This document shows, in pieces, positions 35,844 to 44,075 of a stretch of DNA of 64,000 nucleotides (position 1 is the first letter of the stretch; each line of letters starts with the position of its first letter). The translations under genes and the position numbers were made by a program. The notes under the pieces are model-generated. The model was given only the letters and a program-made list of their open reading frames with translations, was not told the origin of the DNA and ran no database searches. Source of the DNA: Gammaproteobacteria bacterium UBA1119 (GTDB lineage Bacteria; Pseudomonadota; Gammaproteobacteria; Pseudomonadales; Azotimanducaceae); NCBI GenBank assembly GCA_002313255.1, contig DCBA01000003.1, positions 15,271-79,270 on the forward strand. Direction: 5' to 3'.

Positions 35844-36716
35844 GTGGCAACCTATCAAGCAATTCAAGCTTTGCCCGATGGGAAACCAGGCCCCTGGGGT
35901 GAACCTGTCGCCATCCGATACGATCGACGGGACGTCTTGCTCTATGCAGTGGGCATTGGGACGCAGGATCTTCGTTTCGTTTATGAAGGTCACCCCCAAT
36001 TTGCCGTGTTCCCAACCTTTGCGATTCGTTGGGGGGGTAGCGGTGCACCCGTCGATACGACTCTAATTCCGTCGTCCCCTGGGCCTCTTAACATTGATGC
36101 AGAACGGTACCTTGAAATGCTCGCACCGCTCCCGATTTCGGGCGAAGTAACGGTTCGATCACGTCTCATTGGCGTGCACCCGCGTGGTAGGGGCAATGGT
36201 TTTTGTGAGTACGAAAGTTTGGTCACCGATGCGTCGGGGAACGACTGCGTGCGGATGGTTAACGGATCGTTTCGGCGTGGCGTCGAAAAACTCGGTGACA
36301 TTGAGCCCTTTGAAGGCGCGGGCATGACGTTTTCGGAAAAACTCAGGACTCCTGATCGCCCGCCTGATTTTTCTTCCAATACCCTGATTTCCTCCAATCA
36401 GGCACACATCTATCGACTATCTGGCGATTACAATCCTCTCCATATCGATCCGGAGTCGGCAAGTTTTGGCGGGTTCGATGAGCCGATTCTGCATGGTCTG
36501 TGCACCTTCGGTCATTGCGCACACCTCCTACTTGAGGGCCTCTGTGGTGCCGACGCTTCTCGATTTCGCCGGATCAAGGTACGGTTTTCGGCGCCCGTTT
36601 TCCTCGGTGAGACCTTGCACATCGATGCGTGGGCGGATGGAGAGAGCCGGTTCCAATTCGAAGGACGTGTCGACGAGCGGACCGTCGTCTCTAACGCCTA
36701 TTTCGAATTTGAATGA
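35844..36716 (+). CDS. MaoC-like double-hotdog enoyl-CoA hydratase
   Basis: Protein of 290 residues with two hotdog domains. The C-terminal domain carries the hydratase-2 motif YRLSGDYNPLHIDPESA with the catalytic Asp and His, followed by GFDEPILHGLCTFG. The N-terminal hotdog (about 10-150) lacks the motif and is structural, as in the R-specific hydratase-2 of peroxisomal MFE-2. It starts at GTG 35844 with AGGAACGAG upstream. The position behind DUF35-thiolase suggests hydration of the enoyl-CoA, giving the beta-hydroxy-CoA that the thiolase-like enzyme would cleave. Confidence 0.88.
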   Translation: MATYQAIQALPDGKPGPWGEPVAIRYDRRDVLLYAVGIGTQDLRFVYEGHPQFAVFPTFAIRWGGSGAPVDTTLIPSSPGPLNIDAERYLEMLAPLPISGEVTVRSRLIGVHPRGRGNGFCEYESLVTDASGNDCVRMVNGSFRRGVEKLGDIEPFEGAGMTFSEKLRTPDRPPDFSSNTLISSNQAHIYRLSGDYNPLHIDPESASFGGFDEPILHGLCTFGHCAHLLLEGLCGADASRFRRIKVRFSAPVFLGETLHIDAWADGESRFQFEGRVDERTVVSNAYFEFE

Positions 36717-36760
36717 CCCAACTGTAACGCCGGCGGCAGGGCCGACGGCGTGAAACGTCG

Positions 36761-38410
36761 CTGAGAACGGCGATCGCAACTCACGGGTCTAATACGACGT
36801 TCGACTACATTGTTGTTGGTGCAGGAACGGCAGGCTGCGTCCTGGCGAACCGACTGAGCCATGACCGGAATTGTAAGGTCCTGCTCCTTGAAGCGGGCGG
36901 AAAAGATAACTATTTCTGGATCGATATTCCCGTGGGCTACCTCTACACCATCGGGAATTCGCGCACGGATTGGTGTTATCAAACGGAAGCAGATGAAGGG
37001 CTTAACGGTCGACGTATCGGGTATGCGCGTGGAAAGGGGTTGGGCGGATGTTCTTCGATTAATGCCATGATTTATATGCGGGGACAACGCAGCGATTACG
37101 ATCACTGGGCCAAATTAGGCAATCGTGGTTGGGGTTGGGATGACGTCCTGCCCGTTTTTAAGCGGTCGGAACGATACCAGCACGGCGAGGATGCCTGGCA
37201 CGGTACTGGTGGCGAGTTGCGGGTCGAAGAACGAAGGGTGAACTGGGAAATACTAGACGCCTGGCGCGACGCCGCGGAGGCCTGCGGCATTCCGAAAATT
37301 GCCGAATTCAATCGTGGTGATAATTTTGGGAACGCGTATTTTCAAATGAACCAACGTCGGGGTGTGCGTTGGAGCGCTACCAAAGCGTTTTTACGGCCTG
37401 CGATGAACCGTTCGAATCTAACGGTGCTAACCGACGCCAACGTACGCCGCATCTTGTTTACCGAACATTTGGGCGAAGCACGGGCAACTGGCGTCGAAGT
37501 CGCCATTGAAAATCACCTCAAGACGTTTCTTGCGAGTCGGGAAATTTTGCTCGCTGCAGGATCCATTGGGTCGCCGCAATTGCTTCAATTGTCTGGAGTT
37601 GGAGCGGCGGAGCTTTTAAGGCCGTATGACGTTCCAATGGTTCATGACCTCCCCGGGGTGGGCGAGAACCTGCAGGATCATCTCCAGATCCGTAGCATTT
37701 TCAAGGTAAGTAATACGGTCACGCTTAACCGTCGAGCACGAACGTGGTTGGGCAAGGTAGGAATGGGGCTTGAGTATTTGGCGTTTCGATCCGGGCCGCT
37801 CACGATGCCACCGTCGCAATTAGGGGCATTTGCAAAAAGTGACCCGGGAAGGAAATCCGCCAATATCGAATGGCACGTGCAGCCTTTGTCGTTGGATCGA
37901 TTTGGGGAACCGCTCCACCGTTTTGATGCAATCACACCTTCGGTTTGTAACCTCCAACCCACGAGTCGAGGTCACGTGCGGATCACGAGTCGCGACCCAG
38001 ACCAATATCCAGCCATCACCCTCAACTACCTTTCGACCAGAGAAGATTGCCAGGTCGCTGTTCAGGGGATGCGATTTACACGAAGGATCATGGCGGACAA
38101 AGCGCTGGCTCGATTTCAACCGATGGAATGGCTACCCGGATCGCAAATTACATCGGATGACGAGATGTTGGATGCCGCTCGGGACTTAGGCACCACTATT
38201 TTCCACCCGGTGGGGACGTGCGCGATGGGCAACGACGAACTCGCTGTGGTAGACGATCGATTAAGGGTCCGGGGGATCCGCGGCTTGCGGGTCATTGACG
38301 CATCGGTGATGCCAACTATTACGTCGGGTAACACCAACGCACCCACGGTGATGATTGCCGAGCAAGGTGCCCGTTTTGTTGCCGAGACCCGACAACGCGA
38401 GGCAAATTAG
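36761..38410 (+). CDS. GMC-family FAD oxidoreductase with no canonical start codon
   Basis: Flavoprotein oxidising alcohols (choline dehydrogenase-like). The FAD loop FDYIVVGAGTAGCVLANR is encoded from about 36800 and the ADP-binding LLLEAGG follows. GLGGCSSINAMIYMRG (GMC signature) and the C-terminal active-site FHPVGTCAMG and PTITSGNTNAPT are intact. The first GTG in this frame is 36932, which would remove the FAD loop. No ATG, GTG or TTG exists between the in-frame stop at 36725 and the loop. CTG 36761 is the best candidate; it overlaps the TGA of a 4-codon frame (GTG AAA CGT CGC TGA, 36750-36764). A one-base deletion there is an equal explanation. Confidence 0.8.
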   Translation: MRTAIATHGSNTTFDYIVVGAGTAGCVLANRLSHDRNCKVLLLEAGGKDNYFWIDIPVGYLYTIGNSRTDWCYQTEADEGLNGRRIGYARGKGLGGCSSINAMIYMRGQRSDYDHWAKLGNRGWGWDDVLPVFKRSERYQHGEDAWHGTGGELRVEERRVNWEILDAWRDAAEACGIPKIAEFNRGDNFGNAYFQMNQRRGVRWSATKAFLRPAMNRSNLTVLTDANVRRILFTEHLGEARATGVEVAIENHLKTFLASREILLAAGSIGSPQLLQLSGVGAAELLRPYDVPMVHDLPGVGENLQDHLQIRSIFKVSNTVTLNRRARTWLGKVGMGLEYLAFRSGPLTMPPSQLGAFAKSDPGRKSANIEWHVQPLSLDRFGEPLHRFDAITPSVCNLQPTSRGHVRITSRDPDQYPAITLNYLSTREDCQVAVQGMRFTRRIMADKALARFQPMEWLPGSQITSDDEMLDAARDLGTTIFHPVGTCAMGNDELAVVDDRLRVRGIRGLRVIDASVMPTITSGNTNAPTVMIAEQGARFVAETRQREAN

Positions 38411-39816
38411 ACGCGTAGGGCAGAGGTCTTGTATACGTAGGATCGATTCCAGACCCATGCCAACAAGCCGACCACGACGTTGGTCACGGCGGTGGCAATG
38501 AAGATTCCGTGGTAACCCCAGAGACGATTCGCCAGGATAGCCAACGGTACATACAAAATGAGGGTCCTTAGTAAGGAAATCACGAAAGGTGGAAATGGTT
38601 TACCGAGTGCGTTGAAACAAGAACTGGCGACCGACATCATTCCCATGAATCCAATGCTGAGTGGAATCACCAGAAAGAAAGAACGGGCGACGTCTAAGAC
38701 GATAGGGTTGTCGTCAATCATGGCTACCAGCGTTGTTCCAACTAGCATCATCACGGCGAACGTCAAGACACCCCAGGCAAGACAAAAACTGTGGCATAGC
38801 GTTAACGCTTTCTTGACTCGATCGTAATACCGGGCGCCCCAATTTTGCCCGATAAAGGGCTCCGACGAGGAATAAACCGACCAGAGGATCATGTGCGCCA
38901 TGGTTTCAACCCTTGAGGCAACGTTAAAACCGGCGACCACTTCATGCCCGTGAGACGAGAGCAGCCGCGTGATGATCGCCATAGATAAGGGTTGAACCAG
39001 CCCGCTCGCGATCGCGGGGCCGCCGACGTAGAGAATGGCTTTCCAGGAATTGATGAGACCGACGAAGGACCATTGGACCATTCGAGCCCTAACTAAAAGA
39101 AGCGCGAAAAGAAAAACACTCATGAATCTCGAGACGACGTATGCCCAAGCAGCGCCCGCAATACCGAGGCCGAGGCCGAAACCCCCGAACGAATCAAAGA
39201 TGAAAAATGGGCAAAGGATAATTTGGATAATCGAGCCGGCGGTCATGATGATCCCAGGACTTGCAGCGCTGCCGGTAGCCCTTAAAAGTGTTGACCCAAC
39301 AATAGAAACTAGAAAAAACGGCATCCCAAGCATGTAGACCTGGAGGTACTCGATGGTCATGGTGCGTACCGTGTCTTGCGCACCGAGCAACGCGGTGATG
39401 GAGGGAGCAGCGAAGTAGCCCGCGAGACCAAGAATGATTCCCACGAGCACGGCAAGTAATTCGGCGTGCGAAACCAGGCGTCGGACGTTGCCGCGATTGC
39501 CGCTGCCTGCGGCTCGTGCAATAACCGATGACGCGCCGGTACCGATTCCCATCGCAAACGCGAATAGCGTGATCGTGACCGGAAAAGCGAACCCCATGGC
39601 GGCGAGCGCTTCCGTGCCTAAGAATCCTAGGTAAACGGCTTCGCCGAGTTGAGCGATGTTCATGGTGATGGATCCCATCGCCATGAACGCACCGAGGCGT
39701 GTCAAATGACCGACGACGCTCCCTTGAGTAAAACTACCGAGGTCTTGGCGATCCGTCGTCTCGATTCGGGGCTTGCTAGCGGTAACTCCTTTCGCGTTCT
39801 CTGTCGATTCGATCAG
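38407..39816 (-). CDS. MATE family exporter; coding extends upstream of the first canonical start
   Basis: Inner-membrane Na+ or H+ antiporter for drugs or metabolites, about 12 helices in two bundles. The first usable canonical start, TTG 39705, lies inside the region that normally begins helix 1. The frame stays open upstream and reads FTQGSVVGHLTRLGAFMAMG, the standard MATE N-terminus, back to CTG 39816; there is no ATG, GTG or TTG before an in-frame stop at 39828. CTG 39816 overlaps the stop of the rhodanese fusion gene as CTGA. Its stop overlaps the convergent GMC stop (TTAG). The substrate is unknown. Confidence 0.82.
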   Translation of the reverse strand: MIESTENAKGVTASKPRIETTDRQDLGSFTQGSVVGHLTRLGAFMAMGSITMNIAQLGEAVYLGFLGTEALAAMGFAFPVTITLFAFAMGIGTGASSVIARAAGSGNRGNVRRLVSHAELLAVLVGIILGLAGYFAAPSITALLGAQDTVRTMTIEYLQVYMLGMPFFLVSIVGSTLLRATGSAASPGIIMTAGSIIQIILCPFFIFDSFGGFGLGLGIAGAAWAYVVSRFMSVFLFALLLVRARMVQWSFVGLINSWKAILYVGGPAIASGLVQPLSMAIITRLLSSHGHEVVAGFNVASRVETMAHMILWSVYSSSEPFIGQNWGARYYDRVKKALTLCHSFCLAWGVLTFAVMMLVGTTLVAMIDDNPIVLDVARSFFLVIPLSIGFMGMMSVASSCFNALGKPFPPFVISLLRTLILYVPLAILANRLWGYHGIFIATAVTNVVVGLLAWVWNRSYVYKTSALRV

Positions 39817-40592
39817 ACAACCCCTTCAACATGGCTGGAGTGCACGACGATGGCGTGTCCCCCAGGTTCTTGGAGGGTGAAGGAACGATGGAAACGGGCA
39901 TCAGTGATCGGACTCGGTCCAAGCCCGAGCTCTGTGAACGTAGTATGACTAGCGTCGACGTCGTCAACCATGAGGTCAAACGTTGCGTTGAGATCGTCAT
40001 CAGGGGCACCTTTTGACAAAATGAGGTGCGTTCCGCCGCGTAGTTCGAGAATGGCGATATCAGATCCAGGTGACACGTCGCGCATCCCGGCCGAAACAAA
40101 AAAGGCTTTGCTTTCGGCTGGATTGGGTACCTTCATGCTGAGATGTCCGACCCAAACCGCGGGTCTTGTATCTTCGGATTTTCGCGTCCATCGTGACCGA
40201 CTCGCCGTTTCCTCGACTGTTTGACCGGCTTTCGACCAACCAGTAAATCCTTCTTCAAGGTGGGCTACGTCTTGATAACCCATATCCATTAAAGCCTTCG
40301 TAGCAAAAGCCGATCGGCCACCGCCCGCGCAGAACACAATGGTGCGTTGTTCCTCGCTAAAGTAATTACGGAAGTAAGGACTGGCAGGGTCCGCCCAAAA
40401 TTCAAGCATGCCTCGGGGGGCGTGGATTGCGCCGGGAATCGTTCCCAAATCGATCTGCTCTTGAATTTCGCGAATGTCGAGCAGGAGTGGTGGTTTCGGC
40501 GCGGCAAGTTCTTCTACGAGCGCTTCAATGCTCAGGTTTTCGATGGTTTGCTTAAGTTCATCGACCGATTCAAAAATGGGCTTGATGGCCAT
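39813..40592 (-). CDS. Rhodanese domain fused to a glyoxalase/VOC domain
   Basis: Protein of 259 residues. Residues about 20-125 form a rhodanese domain with the catalytic Cys in IVFCAGGGRSA, preceded by LLLDIREIQEQ and GAIHAPRG. Residues about 145-255 form a VOC (glyoxalase/bleomycin resistance) domain: VWVGHLSMKVPNPAESKAFFVSAG, and the GGTHLIL and EPGGHAIVVHSS strands with metal-like His/Glu. This order is uncommon. The fusion may act on a sulfane-sulfur or thiol-containing metabolite. It precedes the MATE gene in the same direction with a 4-base CTGA overlap. Confidence 0.85.
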   Translation of the reverse strand: MAIKPIFESVDELKQTIENLSIEALVEELAAPKPPLLLDIREIQEQIDLGTIPGAIHAPRGMLEFWADPASPYFRNYFSEEQRTIVFCAGGGRSAFATKALMDMGYQDVAHLEEGFTGWSKAGQTVEETASRSRWTRKSEDTRPAVWVGHLSMKVPNPAESKAFFVSAGMRDVSPGSDIAILELRGGTHLILSKGAPDDDLNATFDLMVDDVDASHTTFTELGLGPSPITDARFHRSFTLQEPGGHAIVVHSSHVEGVV

Positions 40593-40700
40593 CGTCGTCT
40601 CCCGTGGATCCGTAACCAGTGTAACCCGATAGACGACGGCTTGAATTGCGGGAGATTGACCGTGAAGATCTTTGTTCCTGACAATAATAGGTGTAGCGGT

Positions 40701-42737
40701 GTGACGGAAACTTTTGCAGAAATCGAGGGCTTGCCGAACTTTAGTTGTATCGATCCTGACGAGATCGAGGACGCGATCAAGAAATTGTTAGCGTTCAATC
40801 GGGAAGAGGTCGCAGGAATCGTTGGGCGTGCAGGTGACGACCCCACCTGGGACTCGCTGGTTGCGCCGCTGGAGGAGATTGACGATCGCTTAACGAAATC
40901 GTGGGTGCCAATTTCGCACTTAAACGCGGTTGTCAATACCGATGCGCTGCGTGCAGCTCACGACGGATGTTTAGTGGCCTTGACTCAGTATTCGACTGAA
41001 CTCGGACAGTCGCAGCCCCTTTACGATGCGTACAAAAACTTGCGGTCGAGCAAAACGTACGACGACGAACTGTCCTCGGCACAGAAAAAAGTTGTGGATA
41101 ACGCACTGATTGATTTTGAGTTATCGGGAGTTGGTCTAGATGAACAAACCAAGAAACGATTTGCCGATATCAGCGAGAGACTCGCGGTTCTCGCGAGCCA
41201 ATTCCAGAACAACGTGCTTGATGCATCGGATGCGTGGACTCGACATTTCGACGGCCCTGATTTATTGGGCGGGTTGCCCGATGTTAATTTGGCGATTGCC
41301 GCCGAGGCGGCCCGAACCCGTGACCTTGACGGTTACGTGGTGACGCTGGAAATGCCTTCTTACGCGGCCGTTATGGATCACGCGGAAGATCGGGAGTTGC
41401 GGCGGGAAGTACATGAGGCGTACGTGACTCGGTCATCGGACAGAGGGCCTCATGCGAACACCTTTGATAACACCGAGATCATGACCGAAACACTGTCGCT
41501 ACGTCATGAGAAGGCACGGCTTCTAGGATACGGCAACTACGCGGAGTTGTCGGTTGTGAAGAAAATGACGGACGGTCCTGCCGAGATTGAAGCGTTTCTC
41601 GAGAATCTTCTCGAAAGATCGCTTCCGACGGCACGCGAAGATCTCGAGGAACTTTCAGCCTTTGCGATCGAAAAGTATGGAATCGATGAGGTCCGTCCGT
41701 GGGATACTCGATTTTTGTCGGAACAACTACGACAAGAGAAATATGCGATTTCGGAGGAGGAATTGCGTCCTTATTTCCCCTTGGAGAAAGTTCTCACCGG
41801 GATGTTTGAGGTAGTTGAGCGGTTGTACGGGATCCGAGTGCAACGGGCGATCGCACCTGATCACTGGCACGACGATGTATTGTTTTTCGAAATTTTTCGC
41901 GATCAGGATCGTATCGCCAGGTTTTACGTCGATGCATTTGCCCGCCCGCACAAACAGGGTGGCGCTTGGATGAATGATTGTCGAGTTCGACGCGAGTCGG
42001 GTAATTTCTTGCAGTTACCTGCAGCGTTTCTCACCTGCAACTTTACGCCGCCAGTTGGCGACGTTCCCGCACTCTTGACCCACTCGGAAGTGGTGACCCT
42101 TTTCCATGAATTCGGACATGGGCTCCATCACATGCTCACACGACAAACTTGTGCTGCCGTTTCAGGTATCAATGGCGTGTCATGGGATGCGGTTGAATTG
42201 CCGAGTCAATTTATGGAGAACTGGTGCTGGCAAGCCGAATCGATCGATCTCATATCGGGTCATTGGCAGACGCACGATCCATTGCCTGAAGCGCTGCTTA
42301 AACGGTTACTCGAAGCGCGTAATTTTCAGTCAGGTTTGGCGATGGTGAGACAACTCGAGTTCGGGCTCTTGGATATGGCGTTGCATACGAGCCAGGAAAC
42401 GCTCGACCCCGTCGAGGCCATGCTCGACGTGCGCAAGCGGACCGGCTTGGTGCGCTCGCCGGAATACGATCGTTTTCTTTGGGCATTTGGCCATATTTTT
42501 TCCGGAGGGTACGCCGCTGGTTATTACAGTTATCTATGGTCCGAGGTTCTCTCCGCCGACGCGTTCGCTGCATTTGAAGAAATAGGCGTATTTGACCGTC
42601 GTACCGGGCAACGATTTCTTCAAGAAATTCTTGAAACAGGCGGATCGAAGGATGCGATCGATAGTTATAAGGCGTTTCGGGGAAGGCAGCCGGATCCGTC
42701 CGCCTTAATGCGGCACAAAGGACTCGTTACCACCTAA
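40701..42737 (+). CDS. prlC: Oligopeptidase A (M3 family metallopeptidase)
   Basis: Zinc endopeptidase of the cytosol that degrades short peptides. From GTG 40701 (VTETFAEIEGLPNF; AGGTG upstream) it has 678 residues, the same as E. coli PrlC. The zinc motif HEFGHGLHH is intact, with the second metal Glu in SQFMENWCW. Conserved RFYVDAFARPHKQGGAWM and HIFSGGYAAGYYSYLWSEVL are diagnostic. The open frame continues upstream to 40347 but that part is antisense to the rhodanese gene and is not coding. Confidence 0.95.
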   Translation: MTETFAEIEGLPNFSCIDPDEIEDAIKKLLAFNREEVAGIVGRAGDDPTWDSLVAPLEEIDDRLTKSWVPISHLNAVVNTDALRAAHDGCLVALTQYSTELGQSQPLYDAYKNLRSSKTYDDELSSAQKKVVDNALIDFELSGVGLDEQTKKRFADISERLAVLASQFQNNVLDASDAWTRHFDGPDLLGGLPDVNLAIAAEAARTRDLDGYVVTLEMPSYAAVMDHAEDRELRREVHEAYVTRSSDRGPHANTFDNTEIMTETLSLRHEKARLLGYGNYAELSVVKKMTDGPAEIEAFLENLLERSLPTAREDLEELSAFAIEKYGIDEVRPWDTRFLSEQLRQEKYAISEEELRPYFPLEKVLTGMFEVVERLYGIRVQRAIAPDHWHDDVLFFEIFRDQDRIARFYVDAFARPHKQGGAWMNDCRVRRESGNFLQLPAAFLTCNFTPPVGDVPALLTHSEVVTLFHEFGHGLHHMLTRQTCAAVSGINGVSWDAVELPSQFMENWCWQAESIDLISGHWQTHDPLPEALLKRLLEARNFQSGLAMVRQLEFGLLDMALHTSQETLDPVEAMLDVRKRTGLVRSPEYDRFLWAFGHIFSGGYAAGYYSYLWSEVLSADAFAAFEEIGVFDRRTGQRFLQEILETGGSKDAIDSYKAFRGRQPDPSALMRHKGLVTT

Positions 42738-42751
42738 ACGGGACCACTGGT

Positions 42752-43924
42752 TTATACGGATTGGTTAAGAAATCCTTCGATACGCTCGACGGCCTCGGCG
42801 ATGTTCTCGATAGAACTCGCGTATGAGAAGCGAATGAATCCTTCTCCTAAAGCACCGAAACTGGTTCCAGCGACGGTGGCGACTCCGATCTCTTCCAACA
42901 GTCGATTCTGTAACGTTTTCGCGTCCATTCCGGTGTCTTCGATGTTAGGAAACGCGTAAAACGCACCCCTCGGCATTCGACAGCGGAATCCCGGGAGTTC
43001 ATTCAGGCGCTCGACGATGATCTTACGCCGTTGGTCAAACGCCGCGACCATGTCGGTCACACTATGTTGCGGCCCTTCGAGTGCCGCGAGACCCGCGTAT
43101 TGGGCACTCGCGTTGACGCACGAGTGACAGTTCACTGCGAGTCGAGTTGCTTGTTCAATGAGGGATTCTGGCCAAACTGAATAACCCATTCGCCATCCGG
43201 TCATGGCATAGGTTTTACTCCATCCGTCGAGAAGGATGAGCCGATTTCGAATTTCTGGGTAATGTAGCAGCGAGACATGGTCGTGACCGTCGTAACACAT
43301 GCGTGAGTAAATCTCGTCGCTGAGGACCGCGACTTCTGGGTAATCGGCGAGACCGGCAACGAGTTTGTCGATTTCTTCTTTGGGGACTACGCTGCCCGTT
43401 GGGTTGGCGGGGGAGTTAAGGATCACCAGCCGTGTTCGGGGCGTAACTTGGCTCAGGACGTTGTCGGCGCTGAAGGAGAAGCCACGATCTTCGAGCAACG
43501 GGATCGGGATCGCTTGAGCTCCGGAAAATTCGATGACCGATTCGTAGATGGGGAAACCGGGATTTGGGTAGAGTATTTCCGCGCCGGCTTCACCGAACAT
43601 GAGAATCGCAAAAAACATCGTAACCTTCCCTCCTGGCACCACGAGGACCTGCTTCGGGTCTACTTCGATCCCTCGGTTTTTGACGATGTCGGCTGCTACT
43701 GCTTCGCGAAGCTCGGGAATCCCAGGTGCGGGTGTATAGCCGTGATGCCCGTCGCGGAGCGCCTTGATGGCTGCATCGACGATGTGGTCCGGGGTCTTGA
43801 AATCCGGTTGTCCGATGCCGAGGTTGATGATGTTGCGCCCGGAGGCCTTGAGTGCCTCGGCTCGGGCGAGCACCTCGAAGGAGGTCTCGGTACCTAATCG
43901 GTTCATCTTTTCTGAAAGGCGCAT
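42752..43924 (-). CDS. Class I aminotransferase (aspartate aminotransferase-like)
   Basis: PLP enzyme of 390 residues from ATG 43924 with AGGGAG upstream; the longer frame to 44125 is rejected. Seen: NIINLGIGQPDFKTPDHI, GYTPAPGIPELR, NSPANPTGSVV, SDEIYSRM, and the PLP lysine in LDGWSKTYAMTGWRMGY. It is of the 1-gamma aspartate/prephenate aminotransferase type. Both prlC and this gene end within 15 bases of each other (convergent). The substrate could be aspartate, glutamate or aromatic amino acids. Confidence 0.88.
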   Translation of the reverse strand: MRLSEKMNRLGTETSFEVLARAEALKASGRNIINLGIGQPDFKTPDHIVDAAIKALRDGHHGYTPAPGIPELREAVAADIVKNRGIEVDPKQVLVVPGGKVTMFFAILMFGEAGAEILYPNPGFPIYESVIEFSGAQAIPIPLLEDRGFSFSADNVLSQVTPRTRLVILNSPANPTGSVVPKEEIDKLVAGLADYPEVAVLSDEIYSRMCYDGHDHVSLLHYPEIRNRLILLDGWSKTYAMTGWRMGYSVWPESLIEQATRLAVNCHSCVNASAQYAGLAALEGPQHSVTDMVAAFDQRRKIIVERLNELPGFRCRMPRGAFYAFPNIEDTGMDAKTLQNRLLEEIGVATVAGTSFGALGEGFIRFSYASSIENIAEAVERIEGFLNQSV

Positions 43925-44075
43925 CGTGCTCCCTGTGTGCTGCTCACGTCGTGATCCATTCCGGATCGTGGAAATCATAACGAAATCCGTCGTCCTAATT
44001 GTTAAGCATATTGGGTGGTTGAGCACGCGCGGCGATCCACGGATGATGGGTGGGGTGGGTAACGGCGGAGACATC

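Noticed and set aside
40347-40700. Upstream extension of the oligopeptidase A frame
   Set aside because: It runs through the rhodanese gene on the other strand; length from GTG 40701 already equals E. coli PrlC.
43764-44075. Upstream extension of the gamma-glutamyltransferase frame
   Set aside because: It overlaps the divergent aminotransferase start; the translated part is not like a signal peptide of this family.
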